A stretch of DNA of 64,000 nt from Candidatus Marinamargulisbacteria bacterium (GTDB taxonomy: Bacteria > Margulisbacteria > Marinamargulisbacteria > UBA817). The first letter of the stretch is position 1. Every line of letters begins with the position of its first letter. Position numbers and translations under genes: made by a program. Positions 18,491 through 26,574 of the stretch are shown here, in pieces. Location: positions 1 through 64,000 of the forward strand of contig JALQXX010000002.1 of the NCBI GenBank assembly GCA_023262965.1, written 5' to 3'. A model generated the notes under the pieces. It saw only the letters and a list, made by a program, of their open reading frames with translations, searched no databases and was not told the DNA's origin.

Positions 18491-18577
18491 CTATTTCTTA
18501 GCCTTCATACGCTTACCGTACTTTTTGTGTTTATGCTTTCGCATTTTTTTTCGTCTTTTTTTAATTAAACTACCCAA
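18491..18577 (-). CDS. 28-aa basic ribosome-associated protein, AURKAIP1/COX24 family
   Basis: A very short gene with a TTG start at 18575-18577 preceded at seven bases by a perfect AGGAGG (minus strand, 18585-18590) and ending in TAG. The product begins GSLIKKRRKKMRKHKHKK and is almost entirely Lys, Arg and His. This is the hallmark of the AURKAIP1/COX24-domain proteins, tiny bacterial relatives of mitochondrial ribosomal protein mS38. Bacterial members usually continue to ~32-35 residues with a KRTRxQRR tail; here it is KYGKRMKAKK. The receiver gene begins four bases downstream. The combination of Shine-Dalgarno, spacing and composition makes a chance ORF unlikely. Confidence 0.8.
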   Translation of the reverse strand: MGSLIKKRRKKMRKHKHKKYGKRMKAKK

Positions 18578-18615
18578 TGATGAGCCTCCTATCTACATAG
18601 ATCATGTGCTTCGTT

Positions 18616-18621
18616 ATTATA
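18616..18621 (-). promoter_or_regulatory. -10 element upstream of the 28-codon gene
   Basis: A perfect TATAAT on the minus strand lies 38 bases upstream of the TTG start, leaving room for the AGGAGG in the leader. No good -35 is seen at 16-18 bases. Confidence 0.4.
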
Positions 18622-18780
18622 TACGGAAAATGGCGGTTTTGAATAGGTTGTTTTGTGAAGAATTTGCATTACCCGATTTGTTGCTACATTATTTATAATT
18701 TTTACCTCAATTTATAAATTAAATACTATTGACACATTATTACACCAACGCTATCCCCATTGGGTCAACCGTCGTCTAAA

Positions 18781-19245
18781 TCACCCGCCCGAGACCGTAC
18801 ACAAGGTACACACCGGTGTTGTATCCCACACCGCATGGCATTTGGAGCAGCACATGGCACCGTTTTTCTTTTTTCGGTCAATATTCCATGCAATACGCTC
18901 CGAAAACCCCTCGGGAACCGCATTGGTTGATTCCTTAGGCGCGTCCATAACGGTGGGCGTTCCCATAACAGGGGTAACCCCCACCAATGTAATCCGAATC
19001 GAACGACGACGAAACACATCATTCACGGCATCCAAAATAGTGTGTTTAAAAAAATCAATCTCTGACATCCACATGGGATTATGACACACCACCATTAACC
19101 GATTGGATACAATATCCATAGGAATCAATTCATTGGCTAATTTTTTAACAATAACGGGCCACTCGCTTTGCACCACAGAAAGCGCACGCGCGTAACGCAT
19201 TTGCTGTTTAAATTTGGGGGATAACAGTGCCGCTAACGTTTCCAT
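18781..19245 (-). CDS. DciA-like (DUF721) protein with C-terminal zinc ribbon
   Basis: Residues 1-95 (ETLAALLSPKF... SVVQSEWPVIVKKLANE... NRLMVVCHNPMWMSEIDF) match the DUF721/DciA fold; DciA loads the replicative helicase in bacteria that lack DnaC or DnaI. The C-terminus has CSKC and CTLC pairs separated by about ten residues, a zinc ribbon not normally part of DciA. I chose the ATG at 19245, inside the last codons of recF (13-base overlap), because it opens right at the domain; a longer frame to 19326 would overlap recF by about 90 bases. It is the fourth gene of the dnaA-dnaN-recF block, which supports the replication role. Confidence 0.8.
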   Translation of the reverse strand: METLAALLSPKFKQQMRYARALSVVQSEWPVIVKKLANELIPMDIVSNRLMVVCHNPMWMSEIDFFKHTILDAVNDVFRRRSIRITLVGVTPVMGTPTVMDAPKESTNAVPEGFSERIAWNIDRKKKNGAMCCSKCHAVWDTTPVCTLCTVSGG

Positions 19246-20306
19246 AATCGCCCATTGGTTATACCATACATTGGCGTCTTGTGTAATGAATCCATTTCGT
19301 TTAACTGGGTACTGGTATACAAACAATAAAACTCCCGAGGAATTTGGGCAATTAATTGGTGCTTTAACGCGGGAAATATTTCAGAAAATGGCTCGTCCAA
19401 TAATAATAATAACGGCAAACCCAAGGTGTCTTTTAATACAATCGACTGACTTAATTGAAAATAATACGCAATAATTCGACAGACCCCACGCGAACAAAAT
19501 AACTTAATACCCGCGCCATTCGTGTAAAAAAAATAATCATCACGGTGCGGCCCCACAAGCGAGCAGCGAGCCACTTTTTCACGCGGTAATTGGGATTGCA
19601 AATAGGCCTCAACCGCTTCCGGACGCTCCCCCAACAAGGGCGAATACCGAATGTCAATGCGATCAATCGGAATATGACCAAATGGAATAAGACGGTTCAT
19701 CACCGTTTCAATACGCGATAAATACCGAATGCGTTCCATTTGTATGGCCACCATAAGCGGCGCCAATTGATGATTCAACGATCGCAATACCGAATCCCCG
19801 CCCCCCTGTTTGAGTAATCGATTTTTATGATGAATGAGTCGCTTATACGATGAGCTATTTTTGCGATACCCCGCCGATAACTGCATTAAACTATTATCCA
19901 ACTTATTGCGACGAAACAAGGGCTGAGAATTCACATAAAACAAGCTATCCGAGGATATGTAATTCACCCGAAACAACTGTTGAATATCCGCCTTGGTTCG
20001 AACCACGGCATTGTTCAGTGTAATGTATTTTTTACCCACCGAATCCACCTTTAAATAATAATTATACTCGCATTTTTGATGACCAATTTTAATCCCCATA
20101 TACGCCGCCGGTTGACCAAATCCCACCACATCCACCAAGGATTGCGTAAAAAGCGAACTTAAATGGCCCAAAACATAACAGGCATCCAGAAGTGATGACT
20201 TGCCCGTACTGTTTTCGGATATCACCGAAATAAAGGGGCTGGTGTCAAACGATAGGGTATTTTCGGCCAAACATCGGAACGATTTCAGCCAAATGGAATG
20301 AATCAT
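19233..20306 (-). CDS. recF: DNA replication and repair protein RecF
   Basis: An SMC-like ATPase that loads RecA at gaps. The 357-residue protein begins with the RecF pattern IHSIWLKSFRCL (usually LxLxNFRNY). The Walker A is SENSTGKSS at 30-38, with Ser in place of the usual first Gly/Ala. The signature is CSRGVCR (SxGxxR kept) and the Walker B is LLLLLDEPFSEI, with D304-E305 and a shortened D-loop. HRDDYFFYTNG matches the family's GPHRDD motif. The gene overlaps dnaN by four bases and dciA by 13. It is divergent but all core motifs are recognisable, so probably functional. Confidence 0.88.
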   Translation of the reverse strand: MIHSIWLKSFRCLAENTLSFDTSPFISVISENSTGKSSLLDACYVLGHLSSLFTQSLVDVVGFGQPAAYMGIKIGHQKCEYNYYLKVDSVGKKYITLNNAVVRTKADIQQLFRVNYISSDSLFYVNSQPLFRRNKLDNSLMQLSAGYRKNSSSYKRLIHHKNRLLKQGGGDSVLRSLNHQLAPLMVAIQMERIRYLSRIETVMNRLIPFGHIPIDRIDIRYSPLLGERPEAVEAYLQSQLPREKVARCSLVGPHRDDYFFYTNGAGIKLFCSRGVCRIIAYYFQLSQSIVLKDTLGLPLLLLLDEPFSEIFPALKHQLIAQIPREFYCLYTSTQLNEMDSLHKTPMYGITNGRLWKR

Positions 20307-21481
20307 TCGGACGATGCAACAGGAACGGCATTCACAGATTCAGAACCGGGATTCACAGCGTAATCGCTGACACGAATAGGCACCAAAACATAATTATAGG
20401 ACGGATCCCCAAAGGGCTGAATCAAACATGGACTGGTTGCCGACTTCATGCGAATAATAATATCTTGTTGATCCATAATTTTTAATACATCCATCATGGA
20501 TTTGGTATTAAAGGTTACGGATAATGCCGACTCCCCAACATGGCGCGTCATGGCTACTTGATCCACATAATTCCCCATTTTAGCATTGTTGGTGGAAATA
20601 TCTATATGGCTATCTTTAAAATCAAATTTGGCCCAAAAATTGGCGTGTGATGCAATAATATTGGCACGCTCTACAGCCAAAAGCAATGTATTTCGGGGGA
20701 TTTTAAACTCATAAAATGATTCGGATGGAATGACTTGCTTATAATCTGGAAACCGACCATGAAGCAATCGCGATACCAGCTCCGTTGACCCAAACTGAAA
20801 CAATACCTTGGGTTGCGACAAATGAACCTGTACGGTATCAACCTTCATAACATTAATAATTTTAGACAGCTCGGTTACGGCCTTTGTTGGTACAATAAAA
20901 TGACAGTCGGGCATCGGCTCATCAAAGGCCACCGATTTCACCGACAATCGAACACCGTCGGTTGATACCGCTCGGCATTCATTGGCCGACGCTTGAAATT
21001 GAATACCGTTTAAATACGATTTGGTTTCATCAACCGATACCGAAAATAGGGTGTGCTTTATCAAATCCAATAAAATAGCCGCGTCCATAGAAAAGGAACT
21101 TTCGACACGGAATGGGTCTCGAGCAGGGTACTCACTAACCGGCAATCCCAACAAACGAAACGATGTTTCCCCCGATTCAATCGTACACGTAAACAAATCA
21201 TCAATTGCTATACCAATCGTATCGGATTTCAACGTTGCTACAACATCTTGTAATGTCGTAGCCTTAATCAACACACCCGATGGCCCACTGGTATCATCCT
21301 GTTGAACCGGACACTGACACGTGATTCCCAATTCCATATCGTTTGCACGACACATTAGGGTATCGTCACGAACCTCAAGGCAAATATTTTCCATAACCTT
21401 TAATGTGGTTCGATTGGAAACGGCTTTGCTAACAGATTGGATAGCAAGATAAAAATGGGAACGATCAACGGTTATTTTCAA
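20303..21481 (-). CDS. dnaN: DNA polymerase III beta subunit (sliding clamp)
   Basis: Forms the ring clamp that tethers polymerase III to DNA. The 392-residue length fits three ~125-residue clamp domains. MKITVDRSHFYLAIQSVSKAVSNRTTLKVMENI is split here only to show the start (MKITVDR..) and the NRTTLKVMENI segment typical of the family; LNGIQFQ, VSTDGVRLS and the C-terminal YNYVLVPIRV also match. The start is TTG at 21481 with AGGAG six bases upstream. It follows dnaA on the same strand, separated by the 204-base origin-like region, and overlaps recF by four bases. Confidence 0.95.
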   Translation of the reverse strand: MKITVDRSHFYLAIQSVSKAVSNRTTLKVMENICLEVRDDTLMCRANDMELGITCQCPVQQDDTSGPSGVLIKATTLQDVVATLKSDTIGIAIDDLFTCTIESGETSFRLLGLPVSEYPARDPFRVESSFSMDAAILLDLIKHTLFSVSVDETKSYLNGIQFQASANECRAVSTDGVRLSVKSVAFDEPMPDCHFIVPTKAVTELSKIINVMKVDTVQVHLSQPKVLFQFGSTELVSRLLHGRFPDYKQVIPSESFYEFKIPRNTLLLAVERANIIASHANFWAKFDFKDSHIDISTNNAKMGNYVDQVAMTRHVGESALSVTFNTKSMMDVLKIMDQQDIIIRMKSATSPCLIQPFGDPSYNYVLVPIRVSDYAVNPGSESVNAVPVASSE

Positions 21482-21685
21482 AAGACACTCCTATATATTA
21501 TATAATATATATATATAAATAATTTGTAGTAGTAATAGTACTATGGATATGCCGAAAAGTCCACGTTTAGCCACAGAATCCATCCCAAATACGGTGGATA
21601 ATGTGTGGATAAATGCGTGGGTAATTTGGGGATACAATCGATATTTTTTTATGAACATGTTATCCACCATTCATCAACAGGGTTA
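21482..21685. other. Putative oriC between dnaA and dnaN
   Basis: The region contains, from the dnaA side: TTATCCACC (21660-21668), a perfect DnaA box in inverse orientation (TGTGGATAA, 21604-21612), and a near-match GGTGGATAA (21593-21601). A weak two-mismatch copy TATGGATAT (21542-21550) comes next. Triplets TAG TAG TAA TAG (21527-21538) resemble a DnaA-trio element. Finally there is a ~30-base run of almost pure A/T (21491-21524) directly before the dnaN Shine-Dalgarno. Boxes, then trios, then an AT-rich stretch, between dnaA and dnaN, is the order known for B. subtilis oriC. Confidence 0.75.
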
Positions 21686-22981
21686 TTAACAATCCATTTG
21701 AACTTCTGTCCGCAATGTATCCACAATGCTTTGGATAGTGGTATCGGTTAATAATAATTGTTTGATTTTATCAATGGCATGCATCACGGTGGAATGATCC
21801 CGGTTACCAAAATGTTCACCGATTTTGAGTAGCGATACATTGGTTACTTCACGACATAAATACATCGCAACCTGACGGGCCATGGCCACGTCTCGAGTCC
21901 GGGATTTGGAGGCCAAATCATCGATGGATACATTCATTTTGGCTGCGACACTACGCTTAATTTGTGGAATGGTGAGGGGCTTTTTTGAATGGTTTTCACG
22001 AATTAAATCTTTAACAATTTTGCTGGCAGATTGGACATCAATGGGCGTATTCATTAGGTTGGAAAATGCTGTAATGCGGTTTAAAGCCCCCTCAAGTTCC
22101 CGAACATTATTTGGAAATTGAGTGGCCACGTAACTTAACACATCGTCATCTATGTTGGTATCGGTGTGCTCCAATTTTGTTTTTAAAATGGCAATACGTG
22201 TTTCAAATTCGGGGGGTTGAATATCGGCTGTTAATCCCCAACTAAATCGGGTTTTTAGACGATCCTGAAGCGTGGGGATATCATTGGGTGGGCAGTCGGA
22301 TGTAATAACAATTTGTTTATTTTGTCCGTGCAATTCATTGAAGGTATGAAAAAATTCCTCCTGAGTGGATTCTTTGCCCGCAATAAATTGGATATCATCA
22401 ATTAAAAGAACATCAATGCTTCGATACCGATTTTTAAACTCGGATGTTGCTCGGTTTTTTAATGAGTTAATTAGATCATTTGTAAATTTTTCTGAGGTGA
22501 CAATTGAAATGCGAAGCGATGTTTTACTCAGTTCATTAGCAATAGCGTGCAATAAATGGGTTTTACCAACACCGGCGGAACCGTATATAAATAGGGGGTT
22601 ATAGGCGTTTGCGGGTCGTTTGGAAACCGCCTCTGCTGCGGCATAGGCAAACCGATTGTTATTACCTATAATGAATTGATCAAATGTAAATAAGGCGTTG
22701 AATTTGGATGAGGATTGAATTGGTGTTTCTTCAAACAAGGGGGGTTCATGCGAAATGGTATCCGATTCTTGAATATGAATAACAACCGGGTCATTTGTGA
22801 ACGATTCAATAATCGCTAGGCATTTGGTTTCCAACCATCGCTTGATATAGTCATTGGTCACCGTTAGTGTTAGTTGATTGGACGCATGGGACACCTCTAC
22901 CGAGTTTTTAAAGATCAACAGGTTTGGTTCACTCAGATGATTCTGCAATTTTTCGATTAAAATCTCATGTGTTATGATCAT
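21686..22981 (-). CDS. dnaA: Chromosomal replication initiator DnaA
   Basis: An AAA+ protein that binds DnaA boxes and melts the origin. Domain I is about 1-80, a short linker follows, then the AAA+ domain with Walker A GSAGVGKT (134-141), Walker B VLLIDDIQFI and sensor regions. Domain IV carries the DNA-binding signature NRDHSTVMHAIDKI. I use the ATG at 22981 (431 residues); a TTG four codons upstream is also in frame. A minus-strand TATAAT at 22993-22998 with GTGATA 16 bases upstream gives a promoter. A DnaA box (22984-22992) occupies the 11 bases between -10 and ATG, so autorepression is likely. Confidence 0.97.
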   Translation of the reverse strand: MIITHEILIEKLQNHLSEPNLLIFKNSVEVSHASNQLTLTVTNDYIKRWLETKCLAIIESFTNDPVVIHIQESDTISHEPPLFEETPIQSSSKFNALFTFDQFIIGNNNRFAYAAAEAVSKRPANAYNPLFIYGSAGVGKTHLLHAIANELSKTSLRISIVTSEKFTNDLINSLKNRATSEFKNRYRSIDVLLIDDIQFIAGKESTQEEFFHTFNELHGQNKQIVITSDCPPNDIPTLQDRLKTRFSWGLTADIQPPEFETRIAILKTKLEHTDTNIDDDVLSYVATQFPNNVRELEGALNRITAFSNLMNTPIDVQSASKIVKDLIRENHSKKPLTIPQIKRSVAAKMNVSIDDLASKSRTRDVAMARQVAMYLCREVTNVSLLKIGEHFGNRDHSTVMHAIDKIKQLLLTDTTIQSIVDTLRTEVQMDC

Positions 22982-22983
22982 AC

Positions 22984-23045
22984 TTATCCACAATTATACC
23001 CACAAAATGCTGCTTATCACCAGGTTATCCACAAGGTTATCCACA
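22984..23045. promoter_or_regulatory. DnaA box cluster and dnaA promoter
   Basis: There are three perfect TTATCCACA boxes at 22984-22992, 23025-23033 and 23037-23045, and a looser TTATCACCA at 23014-23022. The dnaA promoter (GTGATA, 16 bases, TATAAT at 22993-22998 on the minus strand) lies among them. The last box overlaps the stop end of the methyltransferase gene. Confidence 0.8.
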
Positions 23046-23777
23046 TTTTTTGGCAACAATATAAACACTGGGACCAATATCCCATTGGCTAAAAAACCAG
23101 TTAGCAACCATGTCTAAAGCCATTAGCCATTGGGGGGGAACCCACTTTTTTAAAAAGTGAGAACGAAACAGCCCCATTTGCCGCTTACATACAATATTAA
23201 AACCTTTTATTTTAAAAATTTCAATTATTTTTTTTGTATTATATGTATAGTACTGATTAGACCGTTTAATACGATCCAATTTTTTTTGAAAGGGGCGCTT
23301 AAGGCGTTGTTTGATATGGTAATAATTGGGGATATCCATAATCAGAATGCCATTGGGGGATAATTGATGATACAGGCGGTCAAGCAATCGTTCTGTATCG
23401 GGCAAATGGTGAAGGGTTCGGATGGATATAATAACATCCATGGGATACGGGAGAGTGATATCATAAAGGGATTGCTGGTACCGATGATAGCCACTTGTAG
23501 CGGTGAAGCGGGAGTCAATTTGATTCAGCATGGATGCGGCATAATCGACCAAATGGTACTGTTCAAACAGGTTTTCATAAGCGGGGATTAATCGGCCAAA
23601 TCCACAACCAGCATCGCAGATATGGGTATGTTGGGTTGCCCAGTTTTGAATCAGGCGACGAACCATTGTGACTTCGCTTTGATGCTCGTATGTTCGATTG
23701 GCTTTGGACCAAAATTGGGTACGATAATCATAATCGTTGTAGTCACATACGGTTGGGTTGGTTTGCCCGGAGGTCAT
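23037..23777 (-). CDS. Class I SAM-dependent methyltransferase
   Basis: A ~246-residue protein with the Rossmann SAM-binding core: ICDAGCGFGRLIP (motif I), YHLVDYAASML (acidic end of strand 2), VIISIRTLHHLPD (motif of Methyltransf_11/25 types) and LSPNGILIMDIPNYYH. The C-terminal ~80 residues are Lys- and aromatic-rich. The substrate cannot be deduced; a small molecule or lipid is typical of the subgroup. The ATG at 23777 is preferred over a GTG at 23789. The 3' end touches the DnaA box cluster upstream of dnaA, and the gene points towards dnaA. Confidence 0.8.
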   Translation of the reverse strand: MTSGQTNPTVCDYNDYDYRTQFWSKANRTYEHQSEVTMVRRLIQNWATQHTHICDAGCGFGRLIPAYENLFEQYHLVDYAASMLNQIDSRFTATSGYHRYQQSLYDITLPYPMDVIISIRTLHHLPDTERLLDRLYHQLSPNGILIMDIPNYYHIKQRLKRPFQKKLDRIKRSNQYYTYNTKKIIEIFKIKGFNIVCKRQMGLFRSHFLKKWVPPQWLMALDMVANWFFSQWDIGPSVYIVAKKCG

Positions 23778-23848
23778 TGAGAACACCACATAACGTATAT
23801 CCTAGTTCATGGTGAGGCGTTTGGTCAAACGCCATTGCGCGTACGGGT

Positions 23849-24469
23849 TTAGGGAACAATGGCGACTTTTCCACGACCGATTACAGTGCCGTTGTGAATA
23901 AAAATGTAGAAGTATACACCGGAGGACATGTCATAACCACCGAGTTCTTGCTTATTAAATGTCAGGGTATTCTTACCACTTTGGCCACATTTGCTATTCA
24001 TACTGCATTTTTTATTAAATATTTTTCGGCCAAAGATATCGTACATATGAATATCGATGTCCATGGCTTGGGACAATTGGTAATGCAGTTTTGCACCTTG
24101 TGAAAATTTAAATGGATTGGGGTAAAAGAGTGGCTCCTCCATTAGCTTAAATTCAGCATCTGCAACCATATTAATATCATCAACGGCTATTGTCCCTTCG
24201 GCAGAATCAAATAGAAAATTATTAAATGCAACCCGTGTGACAACGAGATCATCACTGTAATTAAGGCCACTATTGACGAACCAGAACCCCAATACATTCA
24301 ATTTTTTATTTTCGCTGGATGCAATCACATTCGCAGGTGTTGCGGCGGATGAGGTGGTTGTTGGGTTGCTAACAGCATTAAAATCATACGATGATACGGT
24401 TATATTTCCGAATGTGTGTATCGATAAGAAAATCGTTAGTACCAAATAGAAAATTCGTGAATAATGCAT
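23849..24469 (-). CDS. Secreted protein with FlgD/T9SS-like C-terminal domain
   Basis: A 206-residue protein with a signal peptide (about 1-21). The middle contains SAEGTIAVDDINMVAD, a pattern seen in lectin-like domains of secreted proteins. The C-terminal ~85 residues read FYPNPFKFSQGAKLHYQL... DIHMYDIFGRKIF... SSGVYFYIFI... GRGKVAIV. This is the classic YPNPF / YDxxGrxV / GxYfYxl / GK pattern shared by FlgD Ig-like domains and type A sorting domains of the Por (type IX) secretion system. Two CxxxxxC pairs sit in the loop. A purine stretch GGGGGG five bases before the ATG acts as ribosome site. The ligand is unknown. Confidence 0.65.
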   Translation of the reverse strand: MHYSRIFYLVLTIFLSIHTFGNITVSSYDFNAVSNPTTTSSAATPANVIASSENKKLNVLGFWFVNSGLNYSDDLVVTRVAFNNFLFDSAEGTIAVDDINMVADAEFKLMEEPLFYPNPFKFSQGAKLHYQLSQAMDIDIHMYDIFGRKIFNKKCSMNSKCGQSGKNTLTFNKQELGGYDMSSGVYFYIFIHNGTVIGRGKVAIVP

Positions 24470-24543
24470 GTTTCCCCCCTGCAGTGTTAGTATTCCCTAC
24501 CGGTTGTGTTTTTAAACATTAAATTCGGCGATAGCCGGTGTTG

Positions 24544-26160
24544 TTACGGGTTCGATGAAAACAACCCACGATTCACCTCATCAACCGTTAGCCGTTTTAA
24601 AATGTGGGTATAGGGCTGTATGGGATGATTGATCAGGGGATGATGGCAATCCGACCATTGGGTGGGTTTCGTGTTTAGGAGCGTATGAATGGCCGCCGTA
24701 ATTCGCGGCATAACCGGCATTAAATAGATGCTGATAATGGATGCGGCATTCAGTGCTACGGTGGCAACGGTTTGGGCAGCATCCGGTGCCATGCCCCAGG
24801 GGGCTTTGGCATCAATATACTGATTGGTCCATTCCGCACAGGCCATAATACGACGCATAGCTCGATGAAATGCCGTGTTATCGTAATCATGTTGAATGGC
24901 GGTCGACTCCTGGCGAATACGATGCAATAAGGCATCCCCATCGGCATCAATGGTGCTCAATCGGCCCTCACATTTTTTGGTGATAATAGCTCCCATACGA
25001 CTGACAATATTGACAAATTTGCCCAAAACATCGGCGTTAACCCGATTCACAAAATCCGATACACTAAAGTCCATATCATCCAATGATGGGGATAGCTTTG
25101 CTGCGTAGTAGTACCGCAAACTGTCCGTATCCAAATGAGCCGCATAGTCACGGGCTAAAATAAAGGTTCCCCGACTTTTGGACATTTTTTCGCCATTGAC
25201 GGTTAGAAAGCCGTGAACATGAATGCGTTTGGGCTGTTGAAGACCCGCTACCGAAAGCATAGCAGGCCAAAACAAGGTATGAAAATACATAATATCTTTG
25301 CCAATAAAGTGATGAATATCGGCATTATTCCATACATCTTGGTACGACAAACCCTGCGATGTCGCCCAATAGTCGGTAGCGGCGATATACCCAACGGGGG
25401 CATCCAGCCATACATAGAAATATTTGTTAATCGTGTCGGGAATGGGAAACCCAAAGTAGGGGGCGTCTCGGGATATGTCCCAATCGTTTAAACCGGCGTC
25501 AAACCACTCCTGCAGCTTATTTTTAACGGCATCAACAACGGGATTGGTGGTCAACCACTGTTGAATAACCGATGTATACTTGGATACTGTAAAAAAATAA
25601 TGCGTGGATGTTCGAATAACCGGGGCTTTTCCCGAAAAAACGGATACGGGGTTTTTCAAATCGGTGGCGGCATAGGTAGCGTAGCACACTTCACAGGTAT
25701 CACCATATTGATCCGGGGCGTTACAGGATGGGCAATGCCCTTTAATATACCGATCCGCTAAAAAGAGACCCGATTGTTCGCAAAAATACTGGTCAATATC
25801 GCGGGTAATAATCGCTCCATCAGCGCGAGCCGAACGGTAAATATCAGCCGAAATACGCTGATTTTCGGGGGAATGCGTGGAATAATACGCGTCGTACGAT
25901 ATATTAAATAACGAAAAATCCGCCATATGTTGGTGACGCACACGGTCAATATAGGTTTCAGGTGGGATACCGTGACGTTCGGCACTCATCATGACCGCGG
26001 TACCGTGGGTATCATCGGCACAGAGATAGACACAGGGACGTCCCATTAATCGGTTGAATCGAACATAAATATCGGTTTGGATATGCTCAACCATATGACC
26101 CAAATGAATATCACCATTGGCATACGGTAACGCACTGGTTACCAATCGAAGCTTGCTCAT
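24544..26160 (-). CDS. metG: Methionyl-tRNA synthetase
   Basis: Charges tRNA-Met. The 538-residue protein has the class I HLGH signature (19-22), KMSKS (325-329) and one zinc knuckle, CPSC-x9-CEVC, in the connective domain. It stops after the anticodon-binding helical domain (WMAP/WGMAP region) and lacks the C-terminal EMAP-like tRNA-binding domain found in E. coli, as in many bacteria. The start is supported by an extended -10 (TGG TATACT, minus strand 26167-26175), six bases before the ATG. No Shine-Dalgarno is visible, so the message is probably leaderless. Confidence 0.96.
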   Translation of the reverse strand: MSKLRLVTSALPYANGDIHLGHMVEHIQTDIYVRFNRLMGRPCVYLCADDTHGTAVMMSAERHGIPPETYIDRVRHQHMADFSLFNISYDAYYSTHSPENQRISADIYRSARADGAIITRDIDQYFCEQSGLFLADRYIKGHCPSCNAPDQYGDTCEVCYATYAATDLKNPVSVFSGKAPVIRTSTHYFFTVSKYTSVIQQWLTTNPVVDAVKNKLQEWFDAGLNDWDISRDAPYFGFPIPDTINKYFYVWLDAPVGYIAATDYWATSQGLSYQDVWNNADIHHFIGKDIMYFHTLFWPAMLSVAGLQQPKRIHVHGFLTVNGEKMSKSRGTFILARDYAAHLDTDSLRYYYAAKLSPSLDDMDFSVSDFVNRVNADVLGKFVNIVSRMGAIITKKCEGRLSTIDADGDALLHRIRQESTAIQHDYDNTAFHRAMRRIMACAEWTNQYIDAKAPWGMAPDAAQTVATVALNAASIISIYLMPVMPRITAAIHTLLNTKPTQWSDCHHPLINHPIQPYTHILKRLTVDEVNRGLFSSNP

Positions 26161-26535
26161 GGAACCAGTATACCAAGCTTTGGGGGTTCATTGAATGGGT
26201 GGTTAGGGCATATGTAGTCGTTCTTCATTTGATTATTTTTTTATCATTGAAATAGGATTGTGATGCACTATATTATTCATAATAGAATATATTCAAGAAT
26301 TAAAGCGTACAAAGGACTGTCATTTAAAACAGGATTATCATACAGGTTAGGGAAAAGGGGGTATGAAGGGGGAGGGATTCAATTGAAAGTAGAATAAGGT
26401 TAGAGACTGTAGGTGGAGTGAACAAATAATGGGAGGGCGGCGCCACCGGTCGCCATGGGTACACTTTAATTAAATTAATCAAAAAATTTAAAGGCGGCTA
26501 CGGAATGTAAGCTGAGGTACGAAAATGCGCTGATT
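26161..26535. other. Longest gene-free stretch in the window
   Basis: This gap of about 375 bases lies between the divergent metG and sigma-54 activator promoters. The centre (about 26340-26440) is purine-rich on the plus strand. Bases 26436-26455 contain a GC-rich patch with short inverted GGCG/CGCC arms. I found no ORF with a ribosome site, no tRNA and no recognisable 6S, SRP, tmRNA or RNase P motif. A small RNA cannot be excluded. Confidence 0.35.
26167..26175 (-). promoter_or_regulatory. metG extended -10, leaderless type
   Basis: TGG followed by TATACT on the minus strand, with six bases (26161-26166) to the ATG. The -35 is weak, as is common for extended -10 promoters. Confidence 0.5.
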
Positions 26536-26564
26536 TTGACAAATCCACGCCCATAATGTACAAT
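26536..26564 (+). promoter_or_regulatory. Strong sigma-70 promoter of the sigma-54 activator
   Basis: A perfect TTGACA (26536-26541), a 17-base spacer and TACAAT (26559-26564). The ATG is ten bases after the -10, leaving a leader of about three bases with no Shine-Dalgarno. Confidence 0.75.
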
Positions 26565-26574
26565 AAATGGTCAT

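Noticed and set aside
19245-19326. Longer DciA N-terminus starting at 19326
   Set aside because: It would overlap recF by about 90 bases and adds residues with no DUF721 similarity.
26441-26456. Similarity of CACCGGTCGCCATGG to a common cloning-vector linker
   Set aside because: The match is about 13 bases, the flanks do not continue into vector sequence, and the surroundings look native. Chance is the simpler explanation.
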